64,000 bases of DNA from Medicago truncatula. Lineage: Eukaryota; Streptophyta; Magnoliopsida; Fabales; Fabaceae. Position 1 is the first letter of the stretch, and every line of letters starts with the position of its first letter. A model generated the notes under the pieces. It did no database searches, had not been told where the DNA came from, and saw nothing but the letters and a program-made list of their open reading frames with translations. A program made the translations under genes and the position numbers. Shown here in pieces: positions 20,979 to 33,645 of the stretch. The stretch covers positions 6,099,501-6,163,500 of the forward strand of contig NC_053042.1 of assembly GCF_003473485.1 (NCBI RefSeq), read 5' to 3'.

Positions 20979-23745
20979 ATGGACGTTGATCCTCGCCAAT
21001 ATGATAATATTGTAAGTAATGTATCCCCTACTTCTTTTTATTATCGTGTTTACCTATTGCTCTTCGATTATTCTCTTACCAGTTCTCCAATCTCCAAGGG
21101 TTGCGAGTTTTGTAAACATAGGTTCTGATCTTAGTGCCCTAATATATAATTTGATGCACAATTAAATTAGTTTATATTTGCTTATGTTGAGAGTATATTA
21201 CAACTTATTTACTCTCCATTCCTCAAATTTGACTACTCTCTTTGCTTTAAGCTATAAGCCCAACTCTGTTTTTCACCATTTACCAAACAATAATGAGTGA
21301 ATGCCAAAACCCTTTATAACCCTTCCATCCAATTTTTCACATCATCAAATCAAGCAACAATGTATGATGTCAGAAATTTATTGAAATTATGAATTCTTAA
21401 TCGCATATGCAAGGCCACTCTGTTTTACCTATTTGATATTTAGAACAATTTATTGTATTTAAGATGTTTCATATAGTTTCTGTCAAAACATAGATGTTCT
21501 CTATGGTTTGGTCGTTGCCATGATGTTGCTGATTGAAAGTTTGTGTTTGGGTGATGTGTTTCAATATCATGTTCGTTAGATGCTATTTTTGAGAAATAAA
21601 CTCTTGTTATTTTTCTGAATTTTTATAAACTCAAGGTCACTGGGGTTTGTTGTTATGGGAGATCCATTTTTCTGCTTAGTAGTTTATATGAGCGAAGATG
21701 ATTTTAATTTAAGCATTTCAGTTTTTGTTTGGCTTTTGAACTTGTTTTTGTTTCACTTATCATTGAGAGGAATAAAACAGAAATTGAGCTCATGTAGGAT
21801 GGTCCTCCCAGCAGAACCATTACTTATATGGTTAATCTTTAGCCTATTAGGTGCTTTATTGGGTTTCTATTGACAACTATGATTTCCTGGTTGTTTATTC
21901 TCTGGTCACAAATGATTTAGCTAATTTTTATAAATAATGAATACATCAATGTATTTACAGGCAATAAGTGAAAAGGATGTCTCCAACATTGTTCTGTCAT
22001 ACCTTATACATAATTGCTATGAAGAATCAGCAGAGTCATTCATGGCCGGCACTGGGGCGAAGCGGCCTACCGATTATTTGGATAACATGGAGAAAAGAAA
22101 AAGTATGTTGATTTTTTCTTTCTTTCTAGTTTTGAAGGTTGTTTGAGATGAAAACTTTTGATTACTTGTCCAATGGTCCTAATATCATTTTGATTGGCTG
22201 AGTTCTCCAAACTTTCCTAAATATCACTGCTGCATATCCTGTATCATATAAAACATCAATGTTGGAGTACTGAACCTCACTCAAATGGGAAGGATACTTA
22301 AACACTTTTTACTCTTATTGCTACTTGAAACATATGCTGCTTTTTGACAATGTTGGTTGACTTTTCGTTTACGGATGTTTTTTTTCTTTTCTTTCATACC
22401 TTAGTTAAGATAACAAATAGCCTTCTCTTGACTTCTGTGTGTTTCCTTCCCTTCTCCTCACATTGGTTGCAGAAGATGCTGGGAGTGGTCCTACTTCATA
22501 TGCAATTAATTGTTAATATTTTATCATTGAAGGATATTATAGGTTGTAAAGCCTCCCTGACAGTAAATTTCCTCTGTCTGTAGAAATCTTCCACTCTGTA
22601 CTGGAGGGAAATGCACTTAAGGCTATTGAGCTCACTGAGCAGCTGACACCAGAAATTTTAGTGAAGAATACAGATTTGTTGTTTGATCTTCTAAGCCTTC
22701 ATTTTGTAGAGCTTGTCCGCTCTAGGAAATGGTGAGATGAAAATAATTTTTATTCCAAAAGAGTATGTGGCAAACTTTTTTGCTTTAATAGAATCTTATG
22801 TTGTTGGCAGCACAGAAGCTTTGGACTTTGCTCAGACTAAGTTGAGCCCTTTCGGAAAGGACGGACAATATACGGAAAAACTTCAAGTAAGTTTGCTTTT
22901 TGCATAACTATTTAGTAATGCATATTTGCACGTGTTTATGCTTGTTTTAAGGTTGATGTGAATATTATGATGTCCTTATTTCAGGATTTTATGGCCCTTC
23001 TTGCTTATAAAGAGCCAGAGGATTCCCCAATGTTTCATTTGCTTAGCTTGGAATATCGTCAAGAGCTTGCTGATAGTTTGAATCGAACTATCCTTGGTTA
23101 GTTAACTTGAATATTTTATTACAAATTTCAATACTTTATTCTACCCCTATTGAATATAATGTGTAGTTGTCCTTTCTTTTTCCGTTGATGTTGGTGATTG
23201 GCAGCATACTTTAACCTTCCCAACTACACAGCAATGGAGAAGCTTATACAGCAAACCACAGTAGTTAGGCAATGCTTAAATGAGGAGGCTGGAAAGGTAA
23301 TAGACAATTTGATAATTTCCTTGTTTCAACTTCATATTTTGATGGGTGCATATTTTATGCCATACACCCTCCGGTCACTAATATAAGCAAAATTCTACTT
23401 TTTAGATACATTCAATTAATGATGGATGTGACATATAATAAGGACCACATACATCATTAATTGAATGTATCTAAAGAGTGGATTTTTGCTTATATTAGTG
23501 ACCGGAGGGTGTATCCTATTATAAATTTAAGCTGACACAAATTTCTGTCTAACTGATTAACCATTTAATTGGCCGTCATATTATATTGAGTGAAAATATG
23601 TAAGAACTTGCACAAGTGCACCTTTGCAACAAGAGCTATAACTACTACTGTCCACACATTACTCTATTCAAACTGATTCCCTATTTTCTCGCTGCAGGAC
23701 GCGCCTCAAGTATTTTCTTTGAAAGAATTTCTTAAAAGGAGATGA
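20979..23745 (+). CDS. LisH-CTLH-CRA domain protein (RanBPM/GID8-like)
   Basis: Seven coding exons join in frame to 216 codons plus stop: 20979-21011, 21961-22102, 22584-22731, 22811-22886, 22985-23096, 23205-23296 and 23698-23745. All have GT-AG borders. A noncoding leader and a 5' intron with acceptor ttttgcag precede the ATG. The protein starts MDVDPRQYDNI. It then has a LisH-like helix (VSNIVLSYLIHNCYEESAES), a CTLH helix (RKKIFHSVLEGNALKAIELT) and a CRA region (ALDFAQTKLSPFGKDGQYTE, DFMALLAYKEPEDSP, LADSLNRTIL). It ends FSLKEFLKRR. This layout is that of small plant RanBPM-like/GID8 (Twa1) homologues, scaffold subunits of the CTLH/GID ubiquitin-ligase complex. Assignment to GID8 rather than another CTLH paralogue is inference. 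The gene looks intact; one MITE sits in its last intron. Confidence 0.88.
23365..23511. mobile_element. 147-bp mariner-type MITE in the last intron of the CTLH gene
   Basis: A near-perfect hairpin: the left arm caccctccggtcactaatat is mirrored by atattagtgaccggagggtg. TA flanks both sides (23363-23364, 23512-23513). A relative lies at 36963-37104. Confidence 0.88.
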
Positions 23746-24597
23746 GAAAGCAATGACATATCTTCCATGAATTGTGGATTGAAGCACAATTGCCTTATGC
23801 ACGATTATCTTATTATACATTTGTTGCCAAATGTTGGTTGGTGTGATCATTGGTGTAATGTTGCCTGAATGCTATTCTTGTATAATTTTTTTCGCATCAG
23901 TCTGGCTATCTAGATCTTTCTGGTTCCTACTGCAACATTGCAAGGTGATAGTTCCATGAGAATGGGGGAAAATGCAATTGGTATCAGGTGGACAAAATAA
24001 TTTATACACCGGGAAGTTGATCTAGTGTGTAGTATTAAGATGTCACCCTCCCATGTTTTTCCCACATTTTAGACAATGTTCAATCAATCATGGGGTTTAG
24101 CAAAGAAACCCAATAACTTTTTTCATGGTATGAATTGTGATGTGAAAAGCATGTGAATAGAAAACTCATGAAGTTAAGGATATTTTGATGCAAAATATAT
24201 ACCCTCTCCGTAATAGAATACAAGTAAAATTAACCGCTTATGAAATATACAATCCCTCCATATACGATATTGATAGAACTGGTAACATGGAAAATTACTT
24301 ATGTTGTGGACAGTGACTTTCTTTCATATTCGACTGTCATACTTTCTATTGTTTTTAATATTTGCAACATGGTAAGTCTGCAATGAATGCGAAGAAAAAC
24401 ATTGCCAATCTAAAGCACAAATGTTAGAAGTGCACACTTAGTGTCAACTTTTTTTCTCTTACCAACTTTCATGTTAAAGTCTGATTTGAGAAATGATATT
24501 TGTAAAACTGTTTTGTGACAACTATCTTACTCATACTCATATTATATTTTTGTTCACTCTCTTCCTTTCCTCACATTATATCATTTAGGTATTGAGC
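23746..24597. other. 3' flank of the CTLH gene, nothing else recognised
   Basis: Presumed 3' untranslated region followed by AT-rich sequence. No ORF with family resemblance. A LINE target duplication (tgaataagaaga) starts at 24598. Confidence 0.4.
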
Positions 24598-24609
24598 TGA
24601 ATAAGAAGA

Positions 24610-24779
24610 TTATTTTTTGAACTACAAACAAATTTTATTAATAAGTCGGCGATGAATACAAGTAGTGCTCAACCCACCAAAACAAATCAACGGAAAATAC
24701 AAGCTACAACCACCCAAACTGAAAAAGAAAATAAAAGCTATCTCAAAATGCAGTCAAAGAGAGTTAACATTTATGTTTT
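24610..24779 (-). mobile_element. 170-bp 5'-truncated LINE end with 12-bp target duplication
   Basis: On the minus strand the insert ends cttattaataaaatttg...agttcaaaaaataa, a typical L1-type 3' terminus. Perfect 12-bp repeats tgaataagaaga lie at 24598-24609 and 24780-24791. Its 3' end differs from the LINE family at 7980, so it is a separate family. Confidence 0.75.
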
Positions 24780-24791
24780 TGAATAAGAAGA

Positions 24792-27700
24792 AGATTTTGA
24801 ATAAAAGGTACTTTTTAAAAAAATAAATAAATCAACACAACAATTTGTGCTAGAAGTGTAAATTAAGTAACACACATACATGCCTCCATATCTTAATTTT
24901 ATCCGATGAATAATCCATGGTAGGGTTTGAAACTGGATAGAAGCTTCTCTCTTATGATATTAATAATTATAATTATTGGGATAAATATCTAAAATTAATA
25001 TCCCACTTGTTGAAAAGGATTGTATTTCATTATGTACTCATGGCGATGTGACTGTTTTTACTAATATTATTTGGCATAAAGCAATTTCATTGGAGATCAC
25101 TCTTTCTTTGACGATTGCTGCACAATCGAATTATTCACAAAGACAATTAATCAGAAGGGGTATTTTTAACTGTAACGATCAACTTTCTCTATTGTGATTT
25201 TATTTGGAAATATATGGACTTTGGTATTGAATTGGTTAGAATTCTACTCTATAAACTCGACACTCTCTTTGGATAATCTTTTTCAATTTGGTTATTCAGT
25301 CGTGATTACAATTGATTTGGTTTGGTTATCGTGTGTTCCAGTTATTTGGAAACAACAAAATTGTCGTATTTGACGGAGTTAAGCTATTGCCTTTTTGGTG
25401 GCTTAATCCCCTCGTTTGTTTGGGAGGTATCACTTAGTGTGTTACCATGCAAATTTTGTTTTTCACTTCCAGTTTTTGTGACTTAATCCCTTTCCTCAAT
25501 TATGTTTTTTTTTTTTTTTTTCCTCTCTATTGTATATGTAATGTTTTGGACTTTTTTGAGATCTTCTATGACAATTCTTGTGCTAGGTAGAATCCAGTAT
25601 TCCGATTTGTTATATTATCAATTCGGTCGTTTAAAGAAAAAAAGTGTTCATTTGGATATTTGTCAAGAAAAAAGTGTTCATTTAATTCAATTATTTAACT
25701 CGAACAAATTTTTCAGTTAAAAAAACTTTGATCCGCAACATTTTAATTTCAGTTTTTGAATTACTTTAAATATAAAGTAGGTAATCCGATAACTCACTAA
25801 AATAGTTTAAAATCAAATAGATCACGAAGAAAATAACATAATTGGGTAGTAAAGGCAATTCATTTTAGACAAATAATGTTATCAAAAGGTCAACTATTTA
25901 TCGTTCTCACGATTTCATGAAGCCAGCTAGCAGTTTGAAATCTTCACATTAATATATTGATGTTTGTGGTTTTGAAAATCGTGACACAATTTTGGTTCAA
26001 TAATTTGGAGGTTTGGTTATGGAAAAATTGAGGTACGATTCTGAAAATCGATACACGATTTAGGATCATTTTTTATATATGAGTTCAAATCATGGTGCGA
26101 TTCAGAAAATCTTGGTGCGATTTGCTTGGATTTGAAACACTACATAAGCAGTTTTTGACCCATTCGTTGAAACACCATGGAAAATCTCATGTAACCAAAG
26201 GAGAGAACTTTTAGGGAACTTAAAGGCTAAAAGTTGAGGGTCTTTGGATGAGATTCAAATGATGAAGACGTGAATCTAAGGGAACCAAAAGAGGGGGCTC
26301 TTAGGAAAAGGTTGGTGTCTTTTGGGAAGAGATTCATAAGGTTGGGAAACACACTTGGTTGAATCTTGAGAGATCGAAAGAGAAGATCCTTAGGAAATCA
26401 AAGGCTAAGAGTTGGTTCCTTTAGATTTGAGAGTTGAGAAACAATTGAGAAACATGTTGGATGATGTCTCTTGATTACGAAAAGAGATTGGAAAAATGAT
26501 CGAAATTAGGATTGCTCTCAAATAGTTGTTGGAGCTAATTTTTTGTAAAGAACTCATTGGTAGTGGTTTGAACAAGATCTCCCTCCTTCATATGTAGGTC
26601 ATTGTTGGGCCGGATTAGATGAATAAATCCTTGGTAAACAAGCTAACTTTTTTACACTTGGTTGCTAGATTAGATCTAAATTTATTGTTTGTGGTTATTT
26701 TGATTATTGGTTGTCATTGATACTTGATCCATACATCTAAACTTATTGATGTTATTTTTTGGTTATCAAATTCACAACATATTCATGAAGATAAACAAAT
26801 GGATACAATTCATTTTACTTGTTATTTTTATGTTAAACCGCTGGTTTTTAGGAAAAGTGCCTGGTAATCTAGAATTCATCCTAGAAGTGAGTATAGTCTG
26901 ATCAAGATTCTTTTTTCATCCATGTGAATAAATAAAAAGCTAAAGTATTTTATATATCGGTGCACTGTCACGTTACATGTCACATATTTGCATGCTATTG
27001 GAGTATATACTTGGAAAATGCAGTTATATATATCAACGAAGATTTGGTATGTTAGAAAGGGCTGTAATACCACAACATCGTGAATAAATTCTATTGGGAA
27101 TAATCCAATCACGTTTTAACAAATTGAGTAACAGACAATTATCTTAAAGTGCAATTAAACCCTAGTTACTTTATGATACATTTGTTAAAGAATACACAAT
27201 TGCATGTACTACTTCTAATGAAGCTTCACTTTGGACCTTTTCACAAACACCATCTTTCCAACCTATGTCTGGTAGCACAACTTTGACAATATATTGACAT
27301 GCATAATGAATCCACTAGAGTTGATACTTATTTATATACTCAAGACATAACTGGTTCACAAAATCTATGCCACAATATAATGTTTTATTGATTTTCATTT
27401 TACTAAAATGGAAAAATGCTAATCTTGTGTCTTCAACAAATCAAAAATTTGTATGAGTTTCCAAAAATTTAAAGCATAAGCACCAAAGCTTTTGTAGATT
27501 TTATCATGAATTCAAATTAGGATTCCAAATTCCCCCACTATGGAAGCTCATAAAAAAGTCACTAATAGTAAAAGCTGTCATTCAGTTATTCATCAGTTTT
27601 TCAATTGAGTTATCTACAAGAAAGAATAATATTTGTTAATTAATAACTAAATAAATATGAATAATATTTATTTTTTGTCAAAAAAAAAAGAATAATATTT

Positions 27701-28077
27701 ATTTTAGTATTATTACCATGATTATATAAGTTTTTTGAAGAGAATTATTATATTAGTTATTATTACTAGAGTCGAGACGGGCACAACCTCTTTTTTTTTT
27801 TTTTGCGATAATGAGTATAAACTTAGACCAGTAATTTTTATGAATTTTTTTATTTTATTTAAAATTATAAGTACATATATATGATCTTGTATTTTGAATT
27901 AAATTATAATTTTTGTAACCTTTTATGTAATTAAAGTTTATTAACTTACATTAATTTTTGCATATTTAAATTTATTGTCATAAACTAAAATTGAAATGTG
28001 ATACTATATATACTCCTATTCACTAAAATACCATGTTAAATTCTTTCCAAAAAAAATAAATACCATGTTAAATATAT
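24792..28077. other. long gene-free stretch, degenerate repeats
   Basis: No supported gene. Around 25960-26130 there are several gaaaatcg/gtgcgattc motifs resembling, in reverse, the aaaatcg-gccacg motifs of the solo LTR at 28631-29801. Around 26160-26480 there are irregularly repeated phrases built on ggaaccaaaagag and ctaagagttg. Both look like decayed retrotransposon noncoding sequence. The rest is featureless AT-rich DNA. Confidence 0.4.
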
Positions 28078-30704
28078 ATTGAGAAGGCAATCAGATGATT
28101 TTATTAATTGGTTGAGGGCCTGTATATATATTTAACACATATCCTACCTAAATGATAAAATCATAATCTTATCTCCCCTGAAAATTTACAAGATCGCAAA
28201 ACTATTTACATCAATCAATACTAATAATCAAAACTAATTTGCAGCTGATTTGTTTATACACATTCTTCCCAAAATTCAATGGACAAATTAGCTTGGAAAT
28301 GCAATGCATGGCCACGGACAAACATTAAGTATGTGGCCATGTTTCCTTTTTACTCTCCCATTTTGTTGAGAGGTTCCAACACACGAGGTCTGATGTATTA
28401 TTCCATTCTCAGCAAAGTGAGCACCTAGACAAGTGAACTCGGTACCATTTTAACTACGAATTATCTTCACATGTTTCCGAATTGTCTTTGCACCATAGCA
28501 AGAAAATTACAGAGTTTGTGCCACTTCTGTTTTATTATTCAGTAAATAAATCCAAACTTTTCTAAAAAAATCATCCACAGTTGTCAAAAAATAATGTGCA
28601 CCACATAAAGCCGTAGTTCTATACGGTCCCTGATAGATATTTTAGCAAGTGTAATAAAACGTATCGAAGTAATAAAAACATCGTTCCCACAAGGATTGTG
28701 TTAATCTCAATTTAGAAATAAAGTAAATATTTAGGATGTATAAATTATTTTGTTTCTAGATTTGATTTGATTGCATAAAAATTAAATAACAGAAAATAAG
28801 ATAGTTTTGGAAAAGACAAGGAGCGAGATGAGATCAGGTTTTTCGAATCATCGATGTTCCCCTAATTGGTATATTGCACCTATTCGTATTAATGATTTTC
28901 TATTTCCACGATAGTTAACAAAATAGTCCTAATCAATCCCTTGAGTTAGGACCCTCTTCTCAAACTACATCCCCTAATTTCTTAGGTGGTCTAATAATCT
29001 TTGAAGGTTTTAAGAACGTTAACCTAATATCACTAACAAACGATTATCCATTCCTAGACTAACCATGTTTATTAGAACAATTCAATTAGGTCTAAGTCGA
29101 AAGCTAGGGTCAGTAGTCATTCGTTCTCACTAAATCATGTTTATATTTGATCAGTATATAAAAGGCATTAAGAACAATTGAATTGAATAAAAACTAGATT
29201 GTCATTAATAATAAATAGAGTTTCACAGCAACATGGATCAATTAGAGTTACAAAGATTCATCTCAGACCTAATCTCTAAGAGATTTAGCTACTCATAATT
29301 GAGTTTACAAATAGCATAATCAATGGAAGAATTAAAACATACATAAACTGGATCAGAGATGATGAAATCGCCCCTTCTGCAGTCTTCTGGGTGTTAAAAT
29401 CGCACTTTAGCTCTCCAAAATCGTAACCCTTGTTTTCAAAATAGTCTTCAGCTTAAATAGGCAACATTTTCTGCGTCCAAAATCGCGCCACGCCTCATAA
29501 AATCGTGCCACGATTATGAAAAATCGCGCCACGCCACCAAAAATCGTACCACGATTTCCGTGGCAGAACCAAACATTCATTCTGGTCACAAAATCGCGCC
29601 ACGGTTGCCAATTTCCAGCACTTCCAGAATTTCTGCTTTTTACACCCCCAGGCTGTCTAAAATTGCTACAGACTCAATAAAAACATCAAAACAACTTTTC
29701 TTCAAAATCTTGTATTTTTCATGTTTTTCTTGTTGTTTAAGCTTGCTTGTGAACTCAAAACAACATGAAAATGACAAATAATGAATGACTGACTGTCATC
29801 AGTCCCCATAAATCACAATAAATTAAGTCGAAAACATTAGATGTTTTATGATTACTCAAAATAAACTATTCGCGACATTTTTTTTTTCTCGGACGCATCC
29901 ATCACAATCCTTAATACATTCTATGTCTTTTCCTCTAGTACTAGCAAAAGGAAACATTGTAACAACTTTATGAGAAGGATGTCCCAACCTTTGATGCCAA
30001 AGAATCGTCCTCCCTATCTCAACAACCTTCAGCACTTTCGATAATGGTATGCCGCGAAAGAAATATAGCTTCTCACGTTGCTCACCCGCTCTAATCAGCA
30101 TCCTTGAGGTATGGTCATGTATAACACAAATTTTGTTAGTGAATTGGACAATACAATTTGATTCCTCTTTCACGTCACTCATTGATTCAAAAATTCCTGT
30201 CATATGATGAGAAGCCCCTGTGTCAATTATCCACCCTATAATCTTATGCTTACCGCTTAGCCTTCCTTCTTTTTAACAGTTCAAAAGATTGAGCAACGTA
30301 TTCCATTGTTCGCTGCTGAGGCTATTGAGTCCTCCCTTGTCGGCATCAACTAGTTGTCCTCCCTTTAATGTGTTTCGATCTGCACTGCATAGCTTCTCAA
30401 TTCTTCCCGAATCATCTTGAGTTTTCCGTAATAACTTTCGATTGTCTTGACAATCTGTTTGCAATCAGCCAATTCCGATTTGAGTTGTTGAATGTATGGT
30501 CCATTCCCCACCGAGAATCGCTCTTTTATGCCGTCCCATAGGTGTTTTGCTACATCCATGTACACTATAGTTGAGCTCACGCTGGGTTCGATCGTATTCA
30601 AGATCCATGAAACAAGATGGAATTCACGGTCTACCAATCTCATACGATCGTATTCTGATGCCATATTGAGAAGGCAGTCAGGTGATGATTTTATTCACTG
30701 GTTT
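28078..30704 (-). mobile_element. decayed Copia retrotransposon interrupted by a solo LTR
   Basis: Minus-strand coding debris in Copia order. Gag (30365-30664) has LVSWILNTIEPSV and AKHLWDGIKERFSVGNGPY. The aspartic protease box IIDTGASHHMTG lies near 30225-30190. The pre-integrase zinc region (WHQRLGHPS, near 30010) comes next. The integrase starts near 29806, is broken by the solo LTR, and resumes at 28625 with LTTVDDFFRKVWIYLLNN and ending near 28260 (NLSIEFWEECV). Frameshifts and stops occur in gag and integrase, and reverse transcriptase and RNase H are absent. The relic is bracketed by imperfect 39-bp direct repeats starting attgagaaggca (about 28079 and 30666), which may be remnants of the LTR ends. 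Confidence 0.85.
28631..29801. mobile_element. solo LTR, 1171 bp, inserted in the Copia integrase
   Basis: The insert begins TGATAG and ends GTCATCA (TG...CA) and is flanked by perfect 5-bp repeats gtccc at 28626-28630 and 29802-29806. It has no coding sequence. Removing it restores continuity of the Copia integrase at the LWGPY motif, so the insertion event is precisely defined. Within 29480-29610 the phrase aaaatcg-(c/t)-(g/a)-ccacg recurs five times. The LTR family is not recognised; a Ty3-type owner is a guess from the LTR length. Confidence 0.85.
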
Positions 30705-31146
30705 TTGTTCATGACACTCCACATGCTCCATGGTACGTAGGAGGCTAGACTACTCATAGCTTGCATTTCTAATTTTCTTCCATTAATTTGTATTGCCAAT
30801 ATGATCGATTTTTTATCGACCTTATACAGAAATCAAAATATTTTGAACATCAAACAAAATTTGATGTTACACACTAGCCAACCACCCAGAAAAAGGGTTG
30901 AATTGAATCGACCAACTAACTTGTCCACTTTTTTTTTGTTGCTACATTAGGCTTTGTTCTTGTGTAGAATTACATAGACATTATATAGGAGTAGTTTCTA
31001 CTTTAAATTTTAGTACTTAGTAGGCTCCTCAACAGAAACTTAAATTTTTTGAAAAACAAGAAAATCATAATTAACTAAAGTAACATTAATTAAAAGCTAG
31101 GTAGGGTCATTCATTTGTGGACAATCAAAACTTTTAAGAAAAAAAT
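30705..31146. other. intergenic, nothing recognised
   Basis: AT-rich flank between the Copia relic and the tRNA gene, with no ORF or repeat boundary that I can support. Confidence 0.4.
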
Positions 31147-31218
31147 CGCCGTTGCCGGGGATCGAACCCGGGTCACCCGCGTGACAGGTGGGAATACTTA
31201 CCACTATACTACAACAAC
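31147..31218 (-). tRNA. trnD-GUC: tRNA-Asp (anticodon GTC)
   Basis: On the minus strand a 72-nt sequence starts gttgttgtagtatagtgg, has the anticodon loop ctgtcac (GTC), and ends with the B box gggttcgatcccc and the acceptor strand caacggc plus G discriminator. All four stems pair. Position 3 is T opposite G, giving a wobble in the acceptor stem where a C is usual. It is nuclear type with no intron and no encoded CCA, and looks functional. It could be checked with a tRNA covariance model. Confidence 0.95.
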
Positions 31219-31505
31219 TAATTTGCAATAATTTAATCACTAAAAGCTAAATCATTCAAAGCAAGAGGTTACATGTGTTGCAGAATGTTCATTAGCTTCA
31301 TTTTGTAATTGAAGAATTCTTAAAATGTTAATACATTTTAATGTAGTTATCAATGGCACAAATATTGTGTCAAACAGTGTTACAAAATTGTGCCACAAAC
31401 AACCTAATCAAGTGTCAAATTTGAGTTCAAGTGTAGATCATGATGTCTGAACAAAAAGCTACCCTTTTACAAAATGGATTTCTGTCTCTGATGAATTCAA
31501 GCTGT

Positions 31506-31975
31506 TTAAGAAACATCTGAAGAAGGAGTTTTTCCAATCCTTGTTGTATCCAAAATCAGTTGTGGCATGTTGTTGCAGAAATTATCCTTCACATTGCACA
31601 AATAAGAGTTGTTAATTTAAATAAACTAATGGATGAAGTAATAAATATTATTATGTATTATGAAGTGTTAAAGTATCCAACATGAACCTTAATAGAGGTT
31701 TGAAAACTTGATGAGGTATCAAATGAAGCTATATTGGTCGCCGAGGGTAAGATAACAGATTGATTTGAGATGCTGCATTGTTCTGGAAAACTAAAAGCTT
31801 GCCGTGCGAAATATTCATTGTTAGTAGGCGGGGTAATTGCATTGTTAGAATTGTGAAACCCACTATTACCCTCATCAAGATTGAACAACTCAGTCTGAGG
31901 AAACATCGTAGGAGGTCGCGATCCTCCTGATAAAGACATCGGATGCAAGCTATAACCATTTCTCACCATTAACAT
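31506..31975 (-). pseudogene. orphan last two exons of a bHLH (SPATULA/PIF-like) transcription factor
   Basis: The exon at 31688-31975 follows a ctgcag acceptor and reads MLMVRNGYSLHPMSLSGG, then PPTMFPQTELFNLDEGNSGF. This resembles the segment just C-terminal of the bHLH domain in SPATULA/ALCATRAZ/PIF proteins (typically MRNGLSLHP...FDEGNG). It ends at an AAG|GTTCAT donor in phase 0. The final exon, 31506-31586, encodes DNFCNNMPQLILDTTRIGKT and PSSDVS before a stop. I searched upstream on the minus strand to about 33300 and found no exon with the basic or helix-loop-helix residues, so the DNA-binding part is missing or lies behind a very large intron. I call it a gene fragment. Subfamily placement is tentative. 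Confidence 0.6.
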
Positions 31976-33340
31976 CTGCAGAATTAATCACAAACACTAA
32001 AGTAACAATTAGTCCATGAAGGAATAATGGACCTATAGTCAGTCACTTTGGATAAATTTTTCAAAAAACATTCACAGAGAAAATAAATATTTAAAGAGTC
32101 TTGCAATAAGTATGAGTTTCTTAAACAATTGATTCTTGTATAAATTAGCTTATGCATCAATTTTTTTTTTCTTTTCAAGAAGCTCTATTATTTAATTTCC
32201 TCCTTAGCTAATTGTGAAGCTCAGTAAGCTAGAAGATGATCCAAATTGAGTCATAGGTCGAGTTTGGATAAACGGTTTGATTAAATGTTTATGCATAAAC
32301 ACTTACTTATAAGTGTTCACGTATAAGCTATTTCTATAACAAAAGATGATATAAAGTTAAACTGTTTTCATATAAGCTATGAGTTGTTTTCTTAAGCTAG
32401 CCTGAAGAGCTTACCAAAATAAGTTGAAAATATCTTATGGACATATTATAAGGTGTGTCCAAAACACGCTCACAAGTGCTTATGCCAATGAATAAGCGTA
32501 AATAAGTCAATCCAGGCCAACCTTAGCCTTTTGTTTCATCAACAACACTTGACAATTTGACATGGTTAAGGACAAATGTGTTGCACAAAAAAGACCATTC
32601 ATAATATTTACATGTTTTAGAGTTTGATTGTTCATCTTAAGTTAAGATTCTTAGTTCTTCCCAAATCATCTTGAGTTTTACTATTACAGCTAACAATAAT
32701 TTCGGAATCTAACTCAATAATCACTTTCTTTAAAAAAGAACTCAACGATGACACTGTTTAGTTGTTGCTCATAAACCATATTGGAGGTGCAACTTTTTTT
32801 GAGAAAGAAATAAAATGACAAAAATAAATAGGGAAAAACCTACCAAGCTCATGGCCGAGGAACACCTAAAACAACAATCAAAACATGACTTGGATGAGAG
32901 AGCAATTATGCAAAATCTTCATGGAGTCATCAAAGGAAGTTTCAATCTAAGCTAGCCAACCTACACACACTCATTTGTTAGTACCACTTTGATATGGTCA
33001 CACTTGTTAGTAGTAAAATTTTATGAACAAATAAATAAAATTACCTTAATATCATTAATTTCTCTAACAAATTTTATATATCGAATGGTTTCAGCGGTAT
33101 CATTCTTCTATTTTTGTTCTTTTAATCTTTCAATTGTTCTTTTAATTTTATGTTCGGTTTGCCTTCGATTCCAATCTTATAATCATTAACTTCACCAACT
33201 CATAATAACTGTCTTTTAAACAAAACAAAAAAAAGACACACATGCACAATGGCATAACGATCATAAAAATATCAATATAACAACATAGATCTATTTTCTA
33301 CAAAAAAAAATGGCTTCATCTTTAGTACCATTTTTACAAA
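31976..33340. other. gene-free stretch with MITE debris
   Basis: Sequence at 32255-32510 contains alternating ataagct and agcttat phrases on both strands and resembles the intronic repeat at 59945-60205. The remainder is AT-rich with no supportable gene. Confidence 0.4.
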
Positions 33341-33348
33341 AATATACC

Positions 33349-33645
33349 TAAACTACGTGGATCTTCCCGTACTAAATTCCTACCTCACCTATGATCCAAC
33401 AAACTCCACCCTTTCGATGGTCTTCATAGCGGCCCCACCAACTCTAGCTGGTTAGATTTTACGGGGAATAAACCCAATCACCCCAACCATTATGTGGTGA
33501 TTGAGTTTATTCTCCATAAAATCCAACCACCTTGAACTGGCGGGGTCTCTAGTAAGACCACCGACATGGTGGAGTTCATTGGGTCGTAGGTGTAGTGGAG
33601 GTAGAAATTTAGTATGGCAAAGTTTTTGCAGTTTGCGTAGATTTT
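33349..33645. repeat. long imperfect hairpin, about 145 bp per arm
   Basis: The left arm (33349-33485) contains tactaaattcctacctc, aaactccacc, gatggtctt and aataaacccaatcacc. The right arm (33493-33645) contains the inverted equivalents ggtgattgagtttatt, aagaccacc, ggtggagtt and gaggtagaaatttagta. Overall match is about three quarters. Probably a foldback MITE; no target duplication was found. Confidence 0.65.
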
